Of a DNA stretch of 9,360 nucleotides, positions 1 to 6,614 are shown one piece after another; within the stretch, counting starts at the first letter, position 1; the number at the start of each line of letters is the position of its first letter. A program made the position numbers and the translations under genes. The DNA comes from Moraxellaceae bacterium (GTDB lineage Bacteria; Pseudomonadota; Gammaproteobacteria; Pseudomonadales; UBA3067). The notes beneath the pieces were generated by a model. The model made no database searches. It was not told the DNA's origin and worked only from the letters and a program-made list of their open reading frames with translations. The DNA lies in assembly GCA_002401525.1 (NCBI GenBank), contig NVTH01000042.1, positions 10,885 to 20,244 on the forward strand. Reading direction: 5' to 3'.

Positions 1-65
1 TTATTATAATAGCCTATGTTTGATTAGTTATTAGGCGGTTGGGCGAGGAATGGTAATTACACGGG

Positions 66-108
66 GAAGAGAAAAGCGCCATGGCTATGGGGCCTAAAAA
101 CAATGGCG
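66..108 (-). terminator. Possible terminator downstream of the phosphate-binding-like gene
   Basis: Read on the minus strand, CGCCAT and ATGGCG form a 6-bp stem (77-82 with 103-108) around a 20-base loop that can itself fold weakly through GGC/GCC. The 3' arm is followed by C, TTTT and a pyrimidine-rich run. The site lies about 107 bases past the stop codon at 215. The long loop and interrupted T run make this a weak candidate. Confidence 0.3.
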
Positions 109-138
109 GTAGAAGCTATTTTTTCGAAGGGAAGCGCC

Positions 139-176
139 CCTTAAACCTATTATTTATACGATTAATAAGTTTAAGG
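139..176. repeat. 14-bp imperfect inverted repeat with 10-base loop
   Basis: CCTTAAACCTATTA (139-152) pairs with TAATAAGTTTAAGG (163-176) at 13 of 14 positions, and the exception is a G-U wobble in minus-strand RNA. It begins 38 bases downstream of the stop codon at 215. Neither strand has a T run straight after the stem, so it is not a classical intrinsic terminator. It could protect the 3' end of the porin-unit mRNA or be a protein-binding palindrome. Confidence 0.6.
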
Positions 177-214
177 AGGCGATGAGTATCAAGTTATGGT
201 GGGTTTTAGAATGA

Positions 215-664
215 TCAGCGTAAGGTAAGGATGGTTTTAACTCGGTCATCGATGAAGGCTGAGTCAATGTAACCAATGCCATTGGGGTGATCTTCCAGCC
301 ATTTAATGACTTCCGCACTATTGTCCACTTGATCGGGAGGAATCGCTTCGCCGGAAAAGATTAACCCAGCCCAACGGCTATTAATCTGCGACACGGTTTT
401 TTCAGCGATCAAGGAATAGAATTCCCCTCGAAGTTCGCTGCTGCCGTTTTGATCCACTAAGTCGATTTTAGCGCCGTGCTGAAAATGGCGAGACACCCCT
501 AAAAATATTTTCTTGCCTTCCTTTTGACTAATGGAAGTGATTGGATTGTCTTTGTTGACCACCACCACGATGTCCGAGACCGCTGCTTGGGATACCGATA
601 GGCAAAAAGCAGCAGTGGCCACAACGCCCACTAATGAGCGAGTTGCTAGTACGAATGGGTTCAT
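215..664 (-). CDS. Short secreted phosphate ABC transporter substrate-binding-like protein (PstS/PBP-like)
   Basis: A 149-residue periplasmic protein of the short phosphate-binding-like family (PBP domain). Residues 1-27 look like a Sec signal peptide ending SQA. The mature part opens with the beta strand DIVVVVN. It then has the family features IFLG (53-56), SRWAGLIFSGE with PP (96-110) and GIGYID (129-134). PstS is normally over 300 residues, so only about one lobe is present and it cannot be a complete canonical transporter subunit. No pstCAB genes are nearby. I chose the ATG at 664 because it gives a clean signal peptide and has AAAGGA 7 bases upstream. The frame stays open upstream to 811 but would overlap the porin and lose the N-terminal signal. 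It starts 10 bases after the porin stop, so the two are almost certainly co-transcribed. It probably binds phosphate or another oxyanion as companion or sensor to the porin; the ligand is inferred. Confidence 0.85.
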   Translation of the reverse strand: MNPFVLATRSLVGVVATAAFCLSVSQAAVSDIVVVVNKDNPITSISQKEGKKIFLGVSRHFQHGAKIDLVDQNGSSELRGEFYSLIAEKTVSQINSRWAGLIFSGEAIPPDQVDNSAEVIKWLEDHPNGIGYIDSAFIDDRVKTILTLR

Positions 665-674
665 TTTAATTCCT

Positions 675-1775
675 TTAAAAAAGAACGTTAACGGTGAAGC
701 TGGCGAGTAATACGTCGTCGTCGGCAAGTTGACCCGGTTGATCTGGGTCTTCGATGTATTCATTAAATAACCCTTTGCTAGAGCTTTTCGCTTTGCCGTA
801 ATGCAATTCACTTTTTAAAGCGATTTTGGGTCCTAGGTCCCAACGTAAGCCTAAGGCGGCAGATTCAGAGTCTCTAGCGATGCTGGTATCGCCCTCTGAA
901 TCTCTAAGTCCTAATGTGAGGTAGGGGGTGAATTCATTATGGTGGTAGGCCACCGTCCCGTACCAACCCCAGCTGTTACCGAGTCGATCGCTGTCTCTGC
1001 TTGCCCACTCTGTTCGTAGGTCGAAATTGCCCTGTTCTACTTCCAGGGCCAGGGTCGCGATTTCAGCGTTAATGGATACTTGCCGCAGGCCGGTTTCGGT
1101 AGGGAAGTTATCGAGATTGGCGTCAATCTTAATAAACATCGCTTGAACGGCGATGCCTTCCCAGGCGTACTTTGTTGCAACCCCAAATAAGCTTTCAGTA
1201 TTGAGCTTGATTGTAATAGGACCCGCCGCAATTTCTTCGCCGGTGATGCTGCCAGCATAGGGCTGTATGGAAAACGTGCCCGGTCCTAATTCAGTTTGCC
1301 AGTTCGCATCGAGTCCGTTAAACCGAGTGATGCCAGCCATTTGTGCGTAGACTTCTTCGGGAGGGCGCACCCAAGGATAAGCAGCGCCGACGTAGACATA
1401 GCGAGACGCGGCATAGACGGGTAGGCGTAGCCGCCCGGCACGCACGCGGAAGCGTGTCGAAATATTTCGTTCTACAAACAGCCATTCTGCGTTGGTATCA
1501 AAATTGTCGCTACTAAAGTTGGCGATTAGTTGGGTTGAAACACGGGTTTTATCATCAATAGTACTGTCCAGTTGAATGCCTAGTACTGATTCAGAATGGA
1601 AATTAGGCTCATCGATGATTCCTCTGTTAGAGAGGTAGGGGATTTCATTGTCAGAGATACTTACTCCGGTGGTTAGGAAACCGCTAATGTTGACAGAATC
1701 ATCAGCTGAAATTGAAGGGCTTGCGAAGGCGAATGCTCCGCTGCACGCCAAGGCGATTAAAGATTTTGTGTGCAT
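675..1775 (-). CDS. Outer-membrane porin-like beta-barrel protein
   Basis: A 366-residue predicted outer-membrane channel. Residues 1-24 form a signal peptide (short basic start, hydrophobic core, cleavage after SISA). The mature protein begins NISGFLTTGVS, typical of a first porin strand, and continues with alternating polar and hydrophobic strands, for example TRVSTQLIANF, FRVRAGRLRLP, TPYLTLGLRDS and AALGLRWDLG. It ends FTVNVLF with terminal Phe366, the outer-membrane assembly (BAM) signal. The RLRLPVYAASRYVYVG stretch near residues 115-130 resembles a constriction-loop region of gammaproteobacterial porins. The start ATG has AGGAG 7 bases upstream. The short phosphate-binding-like gene follows after 10 bases, which suggests uptake or sensing of an anion. 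I cannot assign substrate or strand number from sequence alone. Confidence 0.8.
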   Translation of the reverse strand: MHTKSLIALACSGAFAFASPSISADDSVNISGFLTTGVSISDNEIPYLSNRGIIDEPNFHSESVLGIQLDSTIDDKTRVSTQLIANFSSDNFDTNAEWLFVERNISTRFRVRAGRLRLPVYAASRYVYVGAAYPWVRPPEEVYAQMAGITRFNGLDANWQTELGPGTFSIQPYAGSITGEEIAAGPITIKLNTESLFGVATKYAWEGIAVQAMFIKIDANLDNFPTETGLRQVSINAEIATLALEVEQGNFDLRTEWASRDSDRLGNSWGWYGTVAYHHNEFTPYLTLGLRDSEGDTSIARDSESAALGLRWDLGPKIALKSELHYGKAKSSSKGLFNEYIEDPDQPGQLADDDVLLASFTVNVLF

Positions 1776-1840
1776 TCATATCTCCTGCATGAATGAAGGA
1801 AGGGAAAACTCTATGAGGTACTAACGGGAGGTATCATAAA

Positions 1841-1853
1841 GTGCTGTGAGCAC
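1841..1853. promoter_or_regulatory. GTGCT-N3-AGCAC palindrome in the porin leader
   Basis: A perfect inverted repeat (minus strand GTGCTCACAGCAC) lies 66 bases upstream of the porin start. It sits about 24 bases downstream of the proposed -10, where a repressor operator or a small 5' leader hairpin could act. The regulator is unknown. Confidence 0.35.
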
Positions 1854-1876
1854 ACAAAATCCGATCTAGGTCTCAC

Positions 1877-1905
1877 GCTGTATTTGTCTTATTGATGGCT
1901 GTCAA
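1877..1905 (-). promoter_or_regulatory. Candidate porin promoter with consensus -35
   Basis: On the minus strand a perfect TTGACA (1900-1905) is followed after 17 bases by TACAGC (1877-1882), a poor -10. The -35 overlaps an inverted repeat GTCAA-N4-TTGAC at 1901-1914. A good -35 with a weak -10 would fit a regulated promoter, but this is inferred from sequence only. Predicted leader is about 95 bases. Confidence 0.35.
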
Positions 1906-2080
1906 GAATTTGACGCAGTAGCCGTTGATGAGATTAATTGGTTCGCATTTTTAAGAAAAAGAAATTTTTTTTGATGCGTAAGAATGCGTTGCCCACTTTT
2001 TGGAGAACTTAATTATGAGAGCCGTGCCGCACTTTTTGACTCGGCTGGAGGAGGGGGCTTTACCTTTTATTCAGATTTTT

Positions 2081-2100
2081 AAAAAGCCAAAAAATTTGGC
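2081..2100 (-). terminator. Rho-independent terminator of ppnN
   Basis: On the minus strand GCCAAA-TTT-TTTGGC (2086-2100) forms a 6-bp stem with a 3-base loop and is followed at once by five T residues (2081-2085). It lies 31 bases after the ppnN stop codon in the correct orientation. The stem is short and AT-rich, but position and T run are right. It separates ppnN from the porin unit. Confidence 0.65.
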
Positions 2101-2105
2101 GTTAA

Positions 2106-2148
2106 AGCGCTAAAATTCAGTGCTTCAAAATCTAGTGCTTTAAAATAT
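2106..2148. repeat. 15-bp tandem repeat (about 3 copies) across the ppnN stop codon
   Basis: AGTGCTTCAAAATCT (2119-2133) and AGTGCTTTAAAATAT (2134-2148) match at 13 of 15 bases. A more diverged, shortened copy, AGCGCTAAAATTC, lies at 2106-2118. Because 15 is a multiple of three, the minus strand reads ILKH-stop, ILKH-stop and then ILA in one frame, so the gene end including its stop codon has been duplicated. Confidence 0.65.
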
Positions 2149-3508
2149 AGCAGGGTTGATAGTCTGAGGTGGAAACCTTCATGCGTTTCTGAGCCACAAA
2201 GGATTGCAGTAAATGGGTCATGGGATCCATTATTTTACGATTCCCGTTGATCTCAAAGGGGCCGAAATCTTCGATTGCTTGTACACCTTGCTCTTTAATA
2301 TTGCCTGCCACAATGCCAGAAAAAGCGCGACGTAGATTGGCGGCTAATTCGTGGCTCGGTATATCAGGATGTAAATTCAGTTGTGCCATGTTGGCATGGG
2401 TGGGGATAAACGGTGTTTGGAGCCCCTGTTCAACATGCATTAGCCAGTTGTAATGAAACGCATCGCTGTGTGCTTTGCGATAATCTCTTACCTGCTGCAT
2501 GCCTTGGTTAATAATTTGTGCTGCACAATTGGCGTCATTAATAACAATCTTGTATCGGTTTTGCGCTGCTTCACCTAATGTAGTGCCGATAAATTGATGG
2601 ATGGTTTCAAAATAGGCGCGGCTTTTTTCTGGACCGGTAAAAACTAAGGGGAAAGGGATGTCTTTATTTTTAGGGTGTAATAGGATGCCTAAAATATAAA
2701 GTATCTCTTCAGCCGTACCGGCGCCGCCTGGAAATACCACAATGCCGTGGCTGCAGCGTATAAACGCCTCAAGGCGCTTTTCAATGTCAGGCAAGATGAC
2801 CAAATTATTGACAATGGGGTTGGGCGATTCGGCGGCAATGATTTCGGGTTCGGTGAAGCCAATGTATCGTCCATTATTGATGCGCTGTTTGGCGTGGGCA
2901 ATAGCAGCCCCTTTCATGGGACCTTTCATGGCGCCAGGGCCGCAACCGGTGCAAATGTTGAGGCCGCGTAATCCTAATTGATACCCCACTTCTTTGGTGT
3001 AATCGTATTCATAACGATTAATGGAGTGCCCTCCCCAGCAAACGATCAGACTGGGGTCTGCTCCTGATTTGAATATTCTTGCATTACGAAGGATATGAAA
3101 TACCGCGCTGGTGATGCTCTCCGAAGAGTCTAAATCGAACAGGCGGTTTTGTTTGATTTCGCTGTTGATGTATAAAATATCTCGAATCACGGCAAACAGG
3201 TTTTCTTGGATGCCTTTAATGATCTTGCCATCCACAAATGCACCTTGGGGCGCATTCCTCAGGCCCAATTTAATGCCGCGATTTCGCTCATGAATAATTA
3301 ATTCGAAACTTTTATATTGTTGCAGTATGGCTTTGCTGTCGTCACTTTGACTGCCACAGTTAAGGACTGCGAGAGCGCAGCGGCGCAGAGTCTCTCTTAA
3401 TTCATCGTTACTGCTCTGAGTATCACAAAGTGCTCTTACTTCTTGCTGAGATAAGATACTCATTACTTGATCGGGAGAAATGTCGATATCGATATAAGAA
3501 TCAGTCAT
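2132..3508 (-). CDS. ppnN: Nucleotide 5'-monophosphate nucleosidase PpnN (LOG family)
   Basis: A cytoplasmic enzyme that hydrolyses the N-glycosidic bond of purine and pyrimidine nucleoside monophosphates, giving free base and ribose 5-phosphate. In E. coli it is bound and stimulated by ppGpp. The 458 residues match E. coli PpnN (about 454) end to end. Seen here: an N-terminal alpha domain with FVDGKII (91-97); VCWGGHSIN (156-164); ICTGCGPGAMKGPMKGA (185-201); the LOG nucleotide-binding and catalytic segment PDIEKRLEAF (240-249) with PGGAGTAEE (260-268); and the C-terminal block RRAFSGIVAGNIKE (393-406). All key residues appear intact. The start used is the ATG at 3508. Its GAGGA is about 14 bases upstream, which is far, so Met16 is a less likely alternative. 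The last residues differ from E. coli and fall in a tandem repeat. The gene appears monocistronic with its own terminator. Confidence 0.96.
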   Translation of the reverse strand: MTDSYIDIDISPDQVMSILSQQEVRALCDTQSSNDELRETLRRCALAVLNCGSQSDDSKAILQQYKSFELIIHERNRGIKLGLRNAPQGAFVDGKIIKGIQENLFAVIRDILYINSEIKQNRLFDLDSSESITSAVFHILRNARIFKSGADPSLIVCWGGHSINRYEYDYTKEVGYQLGLRGLNICTGCGPGAMKGPMKGAAIAHAKQRINNGRYIGFTEPEIIAAESPNPIVNNLVILPDIEKRLEAFIRCSHGIVVFPGGAGTAEEILYILGILLHPKNKDIPFPLVFTGPEKSRAYFETIHQFIGTTLGEAAQNRYKIVINDANCAAQIINQGMQQVRDYRKAHSDAFHYNWLMHVEQGLQTPFIPTHANMAQLNLHPDIPSHELAANLRRAFSGIVAGNIKEQGVQAIEDFGPFEINGNRKIMDPMTHLLQSFVAQKRMKVSTSDYQPCYILKH

Positions 3509-3543
3509 ATAAATTTAAATTTTCCTCAGCTTATCCTCGACTC

Positions 3544-3549
3544 AGTATA
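3544..3549 (-). promoter_or_regulatory. Possible -10 element for ppnN
   Basis: The minus strand reads TATACT, a 5/6 match to the sigma-70 -10, 35 bases upstream of the ppnN start. No good -35 lies at 16-18 bases, so this is tentative. The 11-bp repeat array begins about 30 bases further upstream. Confidence 0.3.
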
Positions 3550-3578
3550 CGCGAATCCGCCGGGGTAGTTTGTGAAAG

Positions 3579-3655
3579 ATTGTAAATAGTCTCGGAATAG
3601 TCGTGGAATAGTTTCGGAGTAGTTCCGGAATAGCTTCGGAATATTGCTTGAATAG
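3579..3655. repeat. 11-bp tandem repeat array (about 7 copies)
   Basis: Successive 11-base units are ATTGTAAATAG, TCTCGGAATAG, TCGTGGAATAG, TTTCGGAGTAG, TTCCGGAATAG, CTTCGGAATAT and TGCTTGAATAG. The plus-strand consensus is TTTCGGAATAG. The GGAATAG half is best conserved and outer copies are more diverged. The array lies wholly in intergenic DNA, 71 bases upstream of ppnN and 77 bases downstream of the TRAP operon. The period is close to one helical turn, so equivalent bases face the same side of the DNA. Function unknown: it could be a slippage minisatellite or a protein-binding array. Confidence 0.8.
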
Positions 3656-3732
3656 TTTGGGTCTGCCTTCAAAACATAAAATGTAATGAGGGGTGAGTGA
3701 CTGGTTTATAACAGAATGCGCATAAAAGAAAG

Positions 3733-5013
3733 CTAGCGAATGAACATCAGTGTTAATGAAGGAATGAAGGTGATTAGAAGTAAGGCAACCATTAATACCA
3801 GCATAAATGGAATGGTGGCTCGATAAAGTTCGAGTATCGGTTTGTTGAAACGATAGCTTGCAATAAATAAATTCATTCCCACCGGCGGAGTGAAATAACC
3901 AATTTGCATATTAGCGAGGAACATTATACCCAAATGAATGGGATCAATTCCGTAGCCTATTGCAACCGGTAAAATTAATGGGATCATAATAATGAGGGAG
4001 GAAAAGATATCCAGTATTGCACCTAATGCCAATAAGATAATATTAAGAAGCAATAGAAAAACGATTTTGCTTTCAATATTGGATTGAATAACATGAAATA
4101 ATTGCATCGGGATTTCTGCGTCCACCAGGAAGTTGGTGAAGGCCAGTGATACTGCGAGAATTAATAAAATTCCCCCCACCATCATCATCGAGTCTCGCAT
4201 TATGTCGGGCAGCCTGCGCAGTGGGATTTCTTTATAGAGAAAAAATTCCATAATAATCACGTAGATCACTGTGGCCGCTGCGGCGTCAGATATAGCGAAA
4301 AACCCACTGTAGATTCCGCCTAAAACAAAAAATGGTAATGGAATTTCCCAGCGCGCCTTTTTGATTGTGCTCAAAGCCACTGGCCATGAAAAGGGTTGTT
4401 TGGCAATGGGGGCACTTCTATTTTCCCAAAGACTGTAAAAGGATAATAAGAGGATCATCAACGCCGCAGGTATCAAGCCTGCGACGAATAAATCTTTGAT
4501 GGAGACTTGTTCTCCATAGCCCATTTGTTGGGCGATGATGGCGAATAGAATGAGCGGCAGTGATGGAGGAATGAGCAAGCCCAAACTGCCTGAGGTGGTG
4601 ACTAATCCCAAGCTGAATTTGTCCGAATAGCCCTCTTGTTTTAATGCCGGATAAAGTAACGCACCCACCGCCACGATAGTCACTCCTGACGCGCCAGTAA
4701 ATGCGGTAAAAAATGCACAGGTAAAAAACGATACGATGGCCAATCCACTCGGCATCCACCCCAAGAATGCTTGGCTCAAGCTCACCAGGCGGTCTGAGGT
4801 TTTTCCTTCGGCTAATAAGTAGCCGGCAAAAGTGAATAATGGCAAAGCGAGTAATATGGGGGTATCGGTAATCCGATAGAGCTCAATGGCGATGACGGAT
4901 AAATCTACATCGGCTGAGATAAACCCCAGAATTGAAGCGGCGAGTATGACTACGAACAGTGGGGCGCCTAACAGTGCAATGATTACCAGCAATCCAGCGC
5001 AGATGACAAACAT
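3733..5013 (-). CDS. TRAP transporter large permease subunit (DctM family)
   Basis: A 426-residue inner-membrane protein, the usual length for DctM. It is the main ion-coupled translocation subunit of a tripartite ATP-independent periplasmic transporter. It is very hydrophobic with about a dozen membrane segments, starting at residues 1-20. Family landmarks are the first hairpin region FTGASGVTIVAVGALLYP (105-122), SGSLGLLIPPS (141-151) and the C-terminal counterpart GYFTPPVGMNLF (372-383). The PP pairs mark the two pseudo-symmetric halves. Its ATG directly abuts the stop codon of the DctQ-like gene with no gap. The ribosome site (AAGGCGG) lies inside the upstream gene, so translation is probably coupled. 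It is last in the operon tatT, dctP-like, dctQ-like, dctM-like. The substrate follows from the receptor and is not known. Confidence 0.95.
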   Translation of the reverse strand: MFVICAGLLVIIALLGAPLFVVILAASILGFISADVDLSVIAIELYRITDTPILLALPLFTFAGYLLAEGKTSDRLVSLSQAFLGWMPSGLAIVSFFTCAFFTAFTGASGVTIVAVGALLYPALKQEGYSDKFSLGLVTTSGSLGLLIPPSLPLILFAIIAQQMGYGEQVSIKDLFVAGLIPAALMILLLSFYSLWENRSAPIAKQPFSWPVALSTIKKARWEIPLPFFVLGGIYSGFFAISDAAAATVIYVIIMEFFLYKEIPLRRLPDIMRDSMMMVGGILLILAVSLAFTNFLVDAEIPMQLFHVIQSNIESKIVFLLLLNIILLALGAILDIFSSLIIMIPLILPVAIGYGIDPIHLGIMFLANMQIGYFTPPVGMNLFIASYRFNKPILELYRATIPFMLVLMVALLLITFIPSLTLMFIR

Positions 5014-5526
5014 TTACAAGCCGCCTTGAGGAATTTCTTTGCCTAAAGCGCTCAGCAGACCCTGTAGGAAAAATCGTAGCCCCATTAAGCTAAACGCGAC
5101 GGGTAGAATAGATTGGCAAATCCATGTGGGCACTTGAGCAAACGCCAGGGTTTGGTCCTCGTACTCATAGCGAATAAACTCAAGGCTGTAGTGGGCGGTG
5201 GTGATGCATACGGTCGAAGTGAAGAGAAAAGTAAGGGTGGCAGTAAATCGCTGAGCTAAAGGCGGCAGCATTCGACTGATTAAATCGATGCGGATATGGT
5301 TATTGGAACGAGTAGCGACGGTGGCTCCGATTAAGGCAATCCAAAGCACCATGATTCGCAATAAAGAATCACCCCAAAAGATGCCAGTATCAAATAAATT
5401 GCGTAACAGGATCTGTGTGGTGGCGAGCAATATCATGCTGCCGAGCATGGCCACCAGAACCCAATCTTCGAATGAATGTAGACGGTGAATGCATTGTTTG
5501 ACGGCGTCGTTGAAGGTTGTGTTCAA
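5014..5526 (-). CDS. TRAP transporter small permease subunit (DctQ family)
   Basis: A 170-residue inner-membrane protein with four predicted membrane segments at roughly 22-44, 52-72, 95-117 and 134-158. It carries the DctQ signature around WGDSLLRIMVLWIALIGA (51-68), ATR (71-73) and HIRIDLI (77-83). It partners the large subunit and helps dock the periplasmic receptor. The start is a TTG at 5524-5526: no ATG or GTG lies in frame between the receptor gene's stop and this point, and the next Met (27) is inside the first membrane segment. AGGG is about 15 bases upstream, so initiation probably depends on coupling. The receptor gene's TAA is in the same frame, nine codons before the TTG. It abuts the large permease gene. 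Confidence 0.9.
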   Translation of the reverse strand: MNTTFNDAVKQCIHRLHSFEDWVLVAMLGSMILLATTQILLRNLFDTGIFWGDSLLRIMVLWIALIGATVATRSNNHIRIDLISRMLPPLAQRFTATLTFLFTSTVCITTAHYSLEFIRYEYEDQTLAFAQVPTWICQSILPVAFSLMGLRFFLQGLLSALGKEIPQGGL

Positions 5527-5553
5527 AGTGGCGATCGTGACCCTGTATTTGAA

Positions 5554-6579
5554 TTATTGGTGGGCTACCGCGTGTTGGGTACGATAGGTGGAGAGCAGGG
5601 ACTCGAGTTGCTTTAATGAATCCGCTGATAATTCGCCCTTGTCGACGAGGTTTTGGCTAGCGGCTTCTGCCTTAATATTCCATAAGGAGAGTTGTTGGGG
5701 GGTGGGATTAGAAAGCTTAATGCCTTGAGATTGTAACGCGGCAAACGCAGAAATGTTGTCTTTACGATTTTGCTGATTTAAATCGTCAAATATTTTTTCC
5801 ATCACTTGCCTTACGATTTTTTGGTCAGGCTGTGATAGCTTTGAGAAAGATTTTTTATTAATGGCCAGTACCGCGTAGAAATACATGAGAGGGATATTGG
5901 TAATGTATTCCACTTGGGTGTGCCATTGCAGTGCGATGGCAGCGATGGGAGAAGTGGCGACTGCGTTGATAATGCCCGTTTGAAGCGCCGGTAGGACGTC
6001 TGCAATGCTCAAGGGAATAGGCGAAATATCATAGGCTTGTGTGATCACTAAAGACGCTTTGTCATCGCTTGGCACCCATACCTTAAATTCCTTGAGTTGC
6101 TCTACCCGGGTAATGGGGGCGTTTTTACTCATTGCGTACGCGAAGCCCCCTTCGGCCAAACCGAACGTGACAAAACCTTTTTGTTCGAATCCTGCCATTA
6201 TTTTCTGGTCGAGCTTGGAGCGGACAAAATCCACTTCCTTATAATTTTTAAATTTTAATGGCAGATTATAGATTTGGCTGTCCTTGTAAAATTTGGCCAG
6301 ACTGCCTCCTGCCAGAGCGCCTCCGTGGAGTTGTCCGACACGAATTTTTCTTAACACCGCTTTGTCGTCACCCATAATGCCGCCAGGGTAGAACTTTATT
6401 TTAACGCGTGCGTCGGTGAGGGTTTTTATCTCTGCCGCTCCGGCGCGCATTTTTTTCATCCACAACGAGCCGTCGGGGGAGAGGGTGGCAATTTTAAAAG
6501 TCTGTGCCGACGCACTGGAAATTAATGCCAGCGAAATAATGGCGGTGCGAAAAAAAATAGTACCGAGGTGGAATCGCAT
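5554..6579 (-). CDS. TRAP transporter periplasmic substrate-binding protein (DctP family, TatT-associated type)
   Basis: A 341-residue periplasmic solute receptor of a TRAP transporter. Residues 1-25 form a signal peptide ending ASA. The mature protein starts QTFKIATLSPDGSLWMKKM, typical of this branch. Other landmarks are FYPGGIMGDDKAVLRKIRVGQLHGG (63-87), KVWVPSDD (166-173), LPALQTGIINAV (196-207) and LAINKKSFSKLSQPDQKIVRQVM (238-260), the usual DctP C-terminal helix. In most DctP proteins the segment matching KVWVP has Arg for the substrate carboxylate. Here Trp168 seems to take that place, which suggests a different ligand. GAGGG lies 7 bases before the ATG. The TatT gene is 125 bases upstream and the permease genes follow directly. 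Uptake of an unidentified, possibly hydrophobic, compound is inferred. Confidence 0.93.
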   Translation of the reverse strand: MRFHLGTIFFRTAIISLALISSASAQTFKIATLSPDGSLWMKKMRAGAAEIKTLTDARVKIKFYPGGIMGDDKAVLRKIRVGQLHGGALAGGSLAKFYKDSQIYNLPLKFKNYKEVDFVRSKLDQKIMAGFEQKGFVTFGLAEGGFAYAMSKNAPITRVEQLKEFKVWVPSDDKASLVITQAYDISPIPLSIADVLPALQTGIINAVATSPIAAIALQWHTQVEYITNIPLMYFYAVLAINKKSFSKLSQPDQKIVRQVMEKIFDDLNQQNRKDNISAFAALQSQGIKLSNPTPQQLSLWNIKAEAASQNLVDKGELSADSLKQLESLLSTYRTQHAVAHQ

Positions 6580-6614
6580 GAAAACGCCCTCAATTTTGAA
6601 AAAGTGAAGTTATC

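Larger units (their letters stand above)
1776..2131. other. 356-base gene-free region: porin upstream region and ppnN 3' end
   Basis: Both flanking genes point left, so this region carries the end of the ppnN transcript and the control region of the porin. It contains the ppnN terminator (2081-2100) and an A/T-rich stretch (1951-1973) flanked by CGCAT and ATGCG. It also has a GTCAA/TTGAC palindrome over a consensus -35 (1901-1914) and a GTGCT/AGCAC palindrome (1841-1853). No plausible coding frame or RNA gene was seen. Confidence 0.6.
3509..3732. other. 224-base intergenic region between the TRAP operon end and ppnN
   Basis: Holds the ppnN upstream region, the 11-bp tandem repeat and the 3' end of the transport operon. 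No convincing intrinsic terminator for the operon was found: a small ACAT/ATGT hairpin near 3675 on the minus strand is too short. No coding frame. Confidence 0.5.

Noticed and set aside
5..10. Perfect TATAAT at the left edge
   Set aside because: Its -35 would be at or beyond the window edge and no rightward gene follows, so it cannot be supported as a promoter.
665..811. Upstream extension of the phosphate-binding-like gene to an ATG at 811
   Set aside because: It would overlap the porin by 137 bases and bury the signal peptide inside the protein; the ATG at 664 has a good ribosome site.
1037..1258. Open frame in another minus-strand frame inside the porin gene
   Set aside because: Composition looks like a frame shadow of the porin; no family resemblance and no independent start signals.
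1899..1916. Pho box upstream of the porin
   Set aside because: Only about 13 of 18 positions match, and the site is oriented away from the porin; mentioned as a weak hint, not annotated.
2220..3293. Several short open frames antisense to or out of frame with ppnN
   Set aside because: They lie wholly inside a highly conserved gene and their translations resemble nothing known; explained as coding shadows.
3579..3655. CRISPR array
   Set aside because: The 11-bp units are directly adjacent with no spacers and no cas genes are near; it is a simple tandem repeat.
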